From contig JAUYBI010000008.1 of the NCBI GenBank assembly GCA_030693145.1, forward strand, positions 1 through 45,487: a DNA stretch of 45,487 nucleotides. Direction: 5' to 3'. The stretch is from Candidatus Omnitrophota bacterium (GTDB lineage: Bacteria; Omnitrophota; Gorgyraeia; Gygaellales; Profunditerraquicolaceae). Both the position numbers and the translations under genes were made by a program. The notes beneath the pieces were generated by a model. That model saw only the letters and a list, made by a program, of their open reading frames with translations. It searched no databases and was not told the DNA's origin. The first letter of the stretch is position 1; every line of letters begins with the position of its first letter. Shown here piece by piece: positions 17,395-25,230 of the stretch.

Positions 17395-18768
17395 TTAGAA
17401 ATCAACCTGCGCCCTCATACCACCGACAAAGATACCGCTTGTATCATCCGCAACATCTTTGCCGAACGGATTCCAAATATACTGAAAGTCCGGGCTAATA
17501 GATAAATGGTCGTTTACGAATATCCTGTAATAAGCTTCTAAGTGCCCTTCTGGTTTTGCCCTGCGCACAGGATCAAGCGCCTCACCGGCTTTTTTGTAAT
17601 CCTTAGACGGAATAGCTTGGCCTACGGCAAATGCAAGCACATCCTTTTCCCTGCCCCAAGGCTTACCTTCTACTTGGAGACCAGTACTCCATGAATGCAT
17701 TAGTGAATAATTCAAATCGCCTGTTGCCATAATGCCCGGGTTATATACTTTGGGATTCTGCCAGCCGTAGCGGGTAAAGAGCGTTATGATATCGGTAACT
17801 TTCTGGTCAAAGCTTAAACCAAAGCCGTAGGTGGCTTCTTTTGTTTTCTCAGTATCCAGCCACTTGGTGTGATACACATTGTTATTCCAACCAAGAAAAC
17901 GGTAGTTACCTGGGAGACCCAGGAACTTAGTTTTAAAAGTAACCTGTCCGACGTTAAAGAGATTGTCTCCGATCTTCTCCCAATCGCTGTTGCCGTCGAA
18001 AACGCCGTATCCAACCTCTAACCATTCCACCGGCAAGTATGCCAAACGGATACCCGCGGTATTGTCCGGGAATTCAATAGTAGGTGAATTACGGAAAATT
18101 CTGCCTAAGAATTGAGTAGTCTCATCATTGGCGACTTCGTTGTTATCAAAATAGGCGGTCGGGTCAAGCTTTCCAAAAGTCAAAGCAGCTTTATCTTTAA
18201 ACAAAGCCTGCTCATACCAAAGTTCAGTAAGGCGAACATTATTATCATTATCAGCGTCACGGTTAACATTTGAGTAAAGCGTCAGGTCATCTTCAAGGCC
18301 TGCGCCTTTACCTGCCTCAACGTGCAAAAATGCTCTACCGCCAACTTCTTTGAATTCTTTACCTATAGTAATGTCTGCTGAATAGGACGCGTCAGTGCGG
18401 CCCTCTTTCTTTGTCACATCGGTAGCGGCATTATTGGTGTTATTTGTCCCCTGGACTATCATGGTGCCGCCTGCTCCAATCTCTAACCCCTCGGCAATAC
18501 TAATCGGGGATCCTGTTTGACGATGTAAATCGGTATCAAACCTGGCAAGCCTTGATTCATATTCGGCAATCTTTTTGTTCTGGTCTAAAATACATTGCTT
18601 CTGTTCATGTATGCATTTATCATGTTCGCCAAGTTTATTCTCTAGGGCTTCTATGCGCGCCTGCATCCTACGAAGCGTTTCCTGAATATCGCTGTCATCC
18701 GCATAACATAATCCAGAGAAGATAAAAGTAAATAAGGAAACAAAACATAATATTCTTCTAAACCACAT
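17395..18768 (-). CDS. Outer-membrane porin (OprB/carbohydrate-porin-like) with N-terminal coiled coil
   Basis: Signal peptide, coiled coil, beta-rich LEAYYRIFVNDHLSISPDFQYIWNPFG...GMRAQVDF with C-terminal aromatic residue. Confidence 0.75.
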   Translation of the reverse strand: MWFRRILCFVSLFTFIFSGLCYADDSDIQETLRRMQARIEALENKLGEHDKCIHEQKQCILDQNKKIAEYESRLARFDTDLHRQTGSPISIAEGLEIGAGGTMIVQGTNNTNNAATDVTKKEGRTDASYSADITIGKEFKEVGGRAFLHVEAGKGAGLEDDLTLYSNVNRDADNDNNVRLTELWYEQALFKDKAALTFGKLDPTAYFDNNEVANDETTQFLGRIFRNSPTIEFPDNTAGIRLAYLPVEWLEVGYGVFDGNSDWEKIGDNLFNVGQVTFKTKFLGLPGNYRFLGWNNNVYHTKWLDTEKTKEATYGFGLSFDQKVTDIITLFTRYGWQNPKVYNPGIMATGDLNYSLMHSWSTGLQVEGKPWGREKDVLAFAVGQAIPSKDYKKAGEALDPVRRAKPEGHLEAYYRIFVNDHLSISPDFQYIWNPFGKDVADDTSGIFVGGMRAQVDF

Positions 18769-18819
18769 GCCTTCCTCCTTCAATAACTAATATTTTAAGC
18801 GGTTAAACTATTTGGGCGG

Positions 18820-19119
18820 TTAACGATAAAACTGCGGTGGGGCGCGGGAAATGCTGGCAGAAATGATTTCCTTAAATAAAGGTGTGTGTGGCAGCGCAAA
18901 AAGACGCAGAATAACGCGGAATAAAACACTGCCGATTACCGAAAAGAATAGCGCGATTACAACATGGTTAAGCCAAAGACAGATGGGGCATTCATGCCCA
19001 TCATCATTGTCATGATGTAAACTGTACGAAGGCGGATGGAATATCGCGATTCCAAGAAAAATAGCACAAACAACCAGCAATAAAACAGACGCTTTCTTTC
19101 TCATTTGCACTCTGAACAC
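18820..19119 (-). CDS. Small membrane protein with Cys/His motif (DUF2946-like)
   Basis: HHDNDDGHECPICLWLNH followed by TM and terminal SRAPPQ. Confidence 0.5.
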   Translation of the reverse strand: MFRVQMRKKASVLLLVVCAIFLGIAIFHPPSYSLHHDNDDGHECPICLWLNHVVIALFFSVIGSVLFRVILRLFALPHTPLFKEIISASISRAPPQFYR

Positions 19120-19517
19120 AGCCCTTCTATCTGAACCTGATGTGCCTCTACTTTAGCATTAAACTTCTTTTCAATAAATCGTGACACACCTTTGAAATTA
19201 CAAAACTCAACCTCTTCAATCTTACTGCACTTTCGGCAGGTAAAATGATGGTGATGCACATCGGGAAGCGTGCAAAGCGAATAACGCAACTGTCGATCTT
19301 CCGATATCGACTGAACTAAGATGCCGATATCTTTAAGCTCGGACAGTATTCTATATACTGTCGGCAATCCTATTGTCGAAAGCCTCTTTTTTAGCTTCCC
19401 ATAAACATCATAAGGCCCCATACGAGAACCGTTACTGACGAAAATATCAATAACAGCTTTCCGTCTAGGAGTTATCTTTAAACAATTGTCCTTTAAATTC
19501 TGAAGATACGATTCCAT
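19101..19517 (-). CDS. zur: Fur-family metalloregulator, probably Zur
   Basis: LKITPRRKAVIDIFVSNGSRMGPYDVYGKLKKRLSTIGLPTVYRILSELKDIGI...HHHHFTCRKCSKIEEVEFC. MESYLQNL start preferred because the longer ORF start runs across the operator. Confidence 0.88.
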   Translation of the reverse strand: MESYLQNLKDNCLKITPRRKAVIDIFVSNGSRMGPYDVYGKLKKRLSTIGLPTVYRILSELKDIGILVQSISEDRQLRYSLCTLPDVHHHHFTCRKCSKIEEVEFCNFKGVSRFIEKKFNAKVEAHQVQIEGLCSECK

Positions 19518-19527
19518 ATAATCCTCT

Positions 19528-19548
19528 AAATAGAAATCATTTCTATTT
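19528..19548. promoter_or_regulatory. Fur/Zur-type operator
   Basis: AAATAGAAATCATTTCTATTT: perfect 10+1+10 palindrome 11 nt upstream of the preferred zur start. Confidence 0.75.
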
Positions 19549-19626
19549 ATACTACTGTCGTATCTATCTGTCAACATAAATTATTTCTTGAAAGAACTTA
19601 AGAGGCACCGGTTAAAAAGATTCTCC

Positions 19627-20529
19627 CTATGAAATGCTTACTCGCGTTTTCTTCAGAAATTCACTTATCGCAAAAGTAAGTCCAAAAACAATACTAACCC
19701 CAATCATTCCGGCAGTTATCGTAGAAAATGCGGCGTTTCCAATAAACGATGCCTGATAATCAGGTAAAATAGCCGAGATTTCAAATCCTTGAAACTGCGC
19801 AAATGACAATTTGTCTGCTACCCACTCAAGTCCATCAGGAAAACCGCTGGCAAATGGGCTTAACGCCACCGCAACAATAGCTAATGCCCCAGCACCAAAC
19901 GCAAATGTTTGTTCATTTGCTTTCCAATAACGCTCCGAACTCTGCAACACTGTAACCAAAGCAACCGTTAAAAACGCCTCCCCGAAGCCGATTAGCATAT
20001 GCACCGTCAGCATTGCAGGCATGACTTTGTTAAAAGCTACCGCCCCCGACAAAGCTACCTCAATAGAGCAAGCCGCGGCTCCGGCAAGGACAGACAATAA
20101 TGAAGCTATCGCTAATCCCAGTTTTTGATTCAATCCAGCTTTCACAGCTCGATTAAAAACAAAACCCAAGAAACCGGCACCGATCAAAGCCATGTTAAGA
20201 ACATTTGCTCCTAATGCGTTAACTCCGCCGTCTCCAAAAAAGAATGCCTGCACTGCCAAAACGATAGACATTGACAGTACCGCAAAAGGCATTCCCAATA
20301 AACTTACTCCCAGCATAGCCCCAACTAAATGCCCAGAAGTACCATTTTGCACCGGATAATTCAGCATCTGTAAGGCAAAAATAAGAGCCGTCACAGCGGC
20401 AAAACGCGCAGATGAAGGCTTATCTTTACTCTTGCAGGCTACATAAGCCGCGATCCCAACACCAACCGCGCCAACGGCAAGCGTTACAGGACAAACTGCC
20501 CCGTTTAACATTGATGCAGGTATATGCAT
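19627..20529 (-). CDS. cbiM: CbiM-type nickel/cobalt ECF S-component with C-terminal PDGLE domain
   Basis: MHIPASMLNGAVCPVTLAVGAVGVG; QMLNYPVQNGTSGHLVGAMLG; PDGLEWVADK. Confidence 0.88.
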   Translation of the reverse strand: MHIPASMLNGAVCPVTLAVGAVGVGIAAYVACKSKDKPSSARFAAVTALIFALQMLNYPVQNGTSGHLVGAMLGVSLLGMPFAVLSMSIVLAVQAFFFGDGGVNALGANVLNMALIGAGFLGFVFNRAVKAGLNQKLGLAIASLLSVLAGAAACSIEVALSGAVAFNKVMPAMLTVHMLIGFGEAFLTVALVTVLQSSERYWKANEQTFAFGAGALAIVAVALSPFASGFPDGLEWVADKLSFAQFQGFEISAILPDYQASFIGNAAFSTITAGMIGVSIVFGLTFAISEFLKKTRVSIS

Positions 20530-20600
20530 TTTCCCTCCTTTTCCCTTTTGCTATGTTTTTTATATTCGTGCTACGATTAGGCAAAAAAAATAATACGGTT

Positions 20601-21017
20601 TTAGGTCATCCCCTTACCTGTGGTTGACATACTAAGCGTACCGTGTTTCACCCCCTTTATAGCTTTTAAAGTATTTGTCAACTTTTGCACGTCAGGCGGA
20701 TTCCCTTTCACCGCTATTATTTCCAGACAGTTATTGTGATCTAAATGGATATGTTGTGTGGAGATGATTACTTTCTGAAAGCCATGCTGGACATCTGTGA
20801 TCTTATTAAGAAGCTCTCTTTTATGATGGTCATAAATGAGCGTTATCGAGCCAGCGACCTCTTTTCCTTCTCGCCATTCTCTCTTAATTAGCTCCTGCCG
20901 GATTAAATCCCCAAAAGCCTTTGAGCGGTTGGTATAATTTTTTTTCTCAATAAGTTTGTCAAACTTATCTATTAAATCCTTTGGCAGCGAAATCCCAAAC
21001 CTAAATACCTCTGACAT
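20601..21017 (-). CDS. nikR: Nickel-responsive regulator NikR
   Basis: RHH RFGISLPKDLIDKFDKLIEKKNYTNRSKAFGDLIRQEL; TLIYDHHKRELLNKITDVQHGFQKVIISTQHIHLDHNNCLEIIAVKG. Confidence 0.93.
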   Translation of the reverse strand: MSEVFRFGISLPKDLIDKFDKLIEKKNYTNRSKAFGDLIRQELIKREWREGKEVAGSITLIYDHHKRELLNKITDVQHGFQKVIISTQHIHLDHNNCLEIIAVKGNPPDVQKLTNTLKAIKGVKHGTLSMSTTGKGMT

Positions 21018-21029
21018 GCGTTACCTCTC

Positions 21030-21056
21030 GTATTACGTTTCTCAGAATAGTAGCAC
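21030..21056. promoter_or_regulatory. Candidate NikR operator
   Basis: GTATTAC-N13-GTAGCAC inverted repeat just upstream of nikR. Confidence 0.6.
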
Positions 21057-21136
21057 AAGGATATGTAAGTTGTCAAGGCATTTTTATGTTTTTACTAACA
21101 ATGTTTACTAACAATACTTCCAATTTTTCGACACCC

Positions 21137-21826
21137 CTAAAACAATCTCAAAAGATAAATTCCCGAATAATATAGCCCAACGAGAATAAAAATAGCTCCG
21201 GTTATTCTGCGGGTGCAGTATTCGAGTTTCGTTATCTTACGAAACCAATGACTCATCGAAGTAACACCAAGGGCGATCGCAACCGCAAATATAAGTACCG
21301 GAAGTCCTGTTCCCACGCCGTAAATAAACGGCAACAAGGTTCCGGCTTTGTTATTTAGCGCCAAAGGAATAAGGCTTCCAAAAAATAACGCCGCTGAAAC
21401 CGGACAAAACGCCAATGCGAATATGATTCCCAAAAGAAATGCCCCCGGCGCCCCGGACTCAACGAGTTTATTGTGATGTTTCTGGGACAACGTTATGCCG
21501 GGCAATCTCAGCGTGATTACTTCTAATAAAAATAATCCCGTGATTATCAAAAGAGGTCCCAATGCCTTGACCATATACTTCTGCAAAAACTGAGCGACCT
21601 CGGGAACGCTCAAAAGAGAACTGATAATGATCCATCCGAGCGCCGCGTACGTCACCATCCTGCCAATCGTATAGGCAAGCCCTGAAATAAACACCATGAA
21701 CGGATGAGCAATCTTCTTTGAAAGAAACGATACCGCCGCGATATTTGTCGCTAGTGGGCAAGGACTGATAGAAGTCAATATCCCCAGCCACAATGCAGAT
21801 CCTAAACCGATTAATATTTCCATCAC
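21137..21826 (-). CDS. ArsG-family/CcdA-like efflux permease
   Basis: LWLGILTSISPCPLATNIAAVSFL...AFLLGIIFALAFCPVSAALFFGSLIPLA; polytopic. Confidence 0.72.
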   Translation of the reverse strand: MMEILIGLGSALWLGILTSISPCPLATNIAAVSFLSKKIAHPFMVFISGLAYTIGRMVTYAALGWIIISSLLSVPEVAQFLQKYMVKALGPLLIITGLFLLEVITLRLPGITLSQKHHNKLVESGAPGAFLLGIIFALAFCPVSAALFFGSLIPLALNNKAGTLLPFIYGVGTGLPVLIFAVAIALGVTSMSHWFRKITKLEYCTRRITGAIFILVGLYYSGIYLLRLF

Positions 21827-22248
21827 TTCGTTTCCTCTAAAAACGCGTTAACTTCATCAGTAACATACGTAATAAACTTTTGCTTATTGCGGACGAGCTG
21901 CCAGATTTTATCAAGATTCTTATGCCTAACTTCCTTGCCGTCTTTTACGAGCGAAAGAATGAGCGACTTGGTGTAAAGCTGATAATCATTCACGAAATGT
22001 TCGTTGCCTCGTTCTTCCACATTAACCGCTCTGAACTCAAGTTTACCGGAAGTAAGAGCGTCTTTAAAATTCGCCTCAACCGCTTCTCTGGAGTATTTCT
22101 CCATATTGGTACAGGTGTAGCAACGAAACGACCCATAGAAATAATACGCTATGACTTTGGTAGACGATGCGCCCTCTGCGTCAACGGCCAAAGAGCTTGC
22201 GCTAATTGCCGCAACAATCGCCAGAATTGCGAAAAACAGTTTCTTCAA
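21823..22248 (-). CDS. ArsF-family thioredoxin-fold protein, exported
   Basis: AYYFYGSFRCYTCTNMEKYSREAVEANFKDALTSGKLEFRAVNVEERGNEHFVNDYQLYTKSLIL. TTG start (KKLFFAILAIVAA) preceded by GGGAGGG preferred. Confidence 0.72.
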   Translation of the reverse strand: MKKLFFAILAIVAAISASSLAVDAEGASSTKVIAYYFYGSFRCYTCTNMEKYSREAVEANFKDALTSGKLEFRAVNVEERGNEHFVNDYQLYTKSLILSLVKDGKEVRHKNLDKIWQLVRNKQKFITYVTDEVNAFLEETK

Positions 22249-22261
22249 TTTTCCCTCCCTG

Positions 22262-22495
22262 TCATTTCGTAAGAATCTTTTTGATCTCATCCTTACTCAA
22301 TACCTTGCCGGATGAAGCTATTGCGCCGTCCACGGCAAGCGCTGGAGTCATCATAACCTCGTATTCGGTAATCTTATCGATATCCGTTATCTTGCCGATT
22401 TCGGCTTGGATATTTAGCTCTTTGACCGCCGCCTCGGCATTAGCAGTAAGCTGTTTACACTTGGGGCATCCTACCCCTAAAATCTCGATCTTCAT
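22262..22495 (-). CDS. Small thioredoxin-like redox-active disulfide protein
   Basis: MKIEILGVGCPKCKQLTANAEAAVKELNI...VMMTPALAVDG. Confidence 0.9.
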   Translation of the reverse strand: MKIEILGVGCPKCKQLTANAEAAVKELNIQAEIGKITDIDKITEYEVMMTPALAVDGAIASSGKVLSKDEIKKILTK

Positions 22496-22507
22496 CGAAC
22501 AATCCTC

Positions 22508-23680
22508 CTATTTGACCATTGAACCGAATATCATTCCGCTGATCGTCGCCATTATGACAACTAAGCTCACATAAATAATGGTTTTCTTTGTGCCTATAAT
22601 GCTCCGGATAACAAGCATACTGGGTAAACTTAATGCCGGGCCAGCTAAGAGCAAAGCCAACGCAGGCCCCTTACCCATACCAGAACCAATGAGCCCCTGT
22701 AAAATAGGCACCTCTGTAAGCGTGGCAAAATACATGAATGCCGCCACAATAGAAGAAAAGAAATTCGCCCGCAAGGAATTCCCTCCAACCAGCGCCTCTA
22801 CGAACCTTGATGGAATAATGCCTTCGTGCCCAACTCTGCCCAAAAGGAAACCTGATATCAAAACCCCTCCCAACAGAAGCGGCAGTATCTGAAGCGCAAA
22901 TCCCCACGTTTCCTGAGTCCACTCTTTCAATTCATCCTTTTTGAACCACCTAAAAAGCATCACGGCTAAGCTAATGAGTGAAAATCCGGCAATCCACCAT
23001 TTATATTGATAGATCCATGACCATACGCCGCGATCTCCTTCAAGCGGCTTGCCCCAGTTAGCGAAAACAAGAAAAGCGACCATTGATGCAAAATAAAGAA
23101 CGGCCTTGCCTAAAGAGCGTGTTTCTTTTACTTCTCCTATATTGAAATCACCGTTTGCATGACGCGCTCTTTCTTCCTTTAGGAATATAAGATGCATCAA
23201 TAACCCAATAACAACGCTGAAGACAACTGCGCCTATGGCTCTTGCTAATCCTAACTGCCAGCCAAGAATCCTGGCTGTAAGAATTATCGCCAGAACGTTA
23301 ATGGCGGGCCCGGAGTAAAGAAAAGCGATCGCAGGCCCAAGCCCAGCGCCTCTTTTATAGATACCGGAAAACAAAGGTAGTACTGTGCATGAACATACCG
23401 CAAGAATCGTCCCAGACACAGATGCCACGCTATACGAAAGAAACTTATTTGCTTTAGCTCCGAAATATTTCATAACCGACGCCTGGCTGACAAAAACTGA
23501 AATAGCACCGGCTATAAAAAATGCGGGCACAAGACATAAAAGCACATGCTCCTGGGCGTACCATTTAACCAGCGCCAGCGCCTCAAATACCGCATTAGTA
23601 AAACGTAGATTCTCGACCGGTAAATAGAAACATCCCAAGAATATGGCGACGATATAAAGAAATTTCTTCCACTCTTTCAT
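22508..23680 (-). CDS. ArsP-like/DUF318 permease
   Basis: VSGTILAVCSCTVLPLFSGIYKRGAGLGPAIAFLYSGPAINVLAIILTARILG; AFMYFATLTEVPILQGLI. Confidence 0.83.
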   Translation of the reverse strand: MKEWKKFLYIVAIFLGCFYLPVENLRFTNAVFEALALVKWYAQEHVLLCLVPAFFIAGAISVFVSQASVMKYFGAKANKFLSYSVASVSGTILAVCSCTVLPLFSGIYKRGAGLGPAIAFLYSGPAINVLAIILTARILGWQLGLARAIGAVVFSVVIGLLMHLIFLKEERARHANGDFNIGEVKETRSLGKAVLYFASMVAFLVFANWGKPLEGDRGVWSWIYQYKWWIAGFSLISLAVMLFRWFKKDELKEWTQETWGFALQILPLLLGGVLISGFLLGRVGHEGIIPSRFVEALVGGNSLRANFFSSIVAAFMYFATLTEVPILQGLIGSGMGKGPALALLLAGPALSLPSMLVIRSIIGTKKTIIYVSLVVIMATISGMIFGSMVK

Positions 23681-23699
23681 TTTCTGCCCCTGGTATAAT

Positions 23700-24003
23700 C
23701 TTCACCCTAGAGATCCTAGAGCGAATTTGTTAATAATATGTTAAAATATTTTATCTTAACCCGTGTTCTTTTTAAAGTAGGGATGACAGCCTTTCCCTCC
23801 TTATGGAGCCATTGGCGACCATTCAATAAAGACTGCTGCTTCCTGCTTGTTTAACTGGAACCATTTATTTAGGATGATATGGGGTGAGGTTGACGCCTCT
23901 GCCACCATTTATATTCCAGGATATGGTATATGTTAAATAAAGCAAGAAGATCTGTCCTGACTATCTAAAAGAACAATACTACTAACCCTCGAAAGGAGGA
24001 TTT
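23700..24003 (+). ncRNA. Candidate IS110 left-end bridge RNA region (boundaries unknown)
   Basis: About 300 nt noncoding stretch directly 5' of an intact IS110 ORF with local hairpins (e.g. GGTGAGGTTGACGCCTCTGCCACC). Confidence 0.4.
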
Positions 24004-25212
24004 ATGTTTTACCTCGGTATCGATGTCGCTTTAAACACCCACCGACTGGTGATGCTTGATGATCACGGTGAACGAGTATCCAGCGGTATCTCCTTCCAGA
24101 ATAACACCGCTGATTTTGAAAAAGTATTAGTTAAACTCAAAGAACTATCTATTAATCCTGATAACTCTATCGCCGGCCTTGAAGCCACCGGTAACAACTG
24201 GGAGAATCTTTACTGCTTCTTAACCGGCAATAAATTTAAAACTATTCTCTTAAATCCGCATCAAACCAATAAATTCCGCGAAGCCCTGCGCAAAAAGGCT
24301 AAAACCGACGATATCGATGCCTTTGTTATTGCCGGGCTCTTAAGATCCAATGAATTTGCTTCCAGCTATGTGCCAGAAGATAAAATCCAAACCTTAAGAG
24401 AATTAACCAAGCTCAGATACGAATTTATCAAAGACCACAAAAATTACCAAAGACAGGTGTTGGCCCTACTTAACATCATCTTCCCGGAATACAGGAAAAC
24501 TGCCTTAAGGAATCCTTTTACGATAGCCTCTACGGCTATCTTCAAAGCCTTTTCTACGGCAAAACATTTGTCTATTGCCAAGCCTAAGCATATCGAGAAA
24601 ATAGTGCGTTCCATAAAAGGCAATAATTTCAATATCAAAGAAATTGAGAATTTAATCTCAATAGCAAAAACCTCTGTCTATTCCGGACGCTGCCAGGAAT
24701 CACGCGCGCTGACACTTAATATACTACTCACTCAGATTGAAAACTTTAGCAAAGCTATAAAACAGTTAGATGAACAAACCAACCAAATACTTTCGCCTGA
24801 ATCAAGTGATGATATTAATAGCTTTCCAGGAAGCAACCTTTTAACTATACCCGGAGTCGGGCCTAAAACTCTCGCCGCCATTCTCTCCTGCGTGGGAGAA
24901 TCCGGCCAGGCGTTTTCTACCGGCGTTAAACTTATCGGCCATATCGGATTCTTCCCGCAAATCTATGAATCCGGTGAAACCAAACGAGCTAACAGACTGT
25001 GTAATAAAGGCCCTGCTTATTTAAGACAGGCTCTTTATATGGGTTCTGTCGCTTGCGTAAAGCACAATCTTCAGTTACGCAGGCTCTACCATACAAAAGT
25101 ATCTCAGGGCAAAAAACCCAAACAAGCGCTTATTTGCGTGGCTAAAAAGTTAGCGCATTTATGCCTAAGCATCTCTACTTCGCCACCCCCACAAGGACTC
25201 GAACTTTTTTGA
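24004..25212 (+). mobile_element. IS110-family transposase (DEDD), intact ORF
   Basis: LGIDVALNTHRLVMLDDHGERV; GLEATGNNWENLYCFL; KKAKTDDIDAFVIAGLL; LLTIPGVGPKTLAAILSCVG. Confidence 0.95.
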
Positions 25213-25230
25213 ATTAATGCACTCCTATAT

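Noticed and set aside
20530-20600. NiCo or cobalamin riboswitch upstream of cbiM
   Set aside because: The nikR-cbiM gap is only about 70 nt and lacks the conserved cores; a NikR-type operator is a better explanation.
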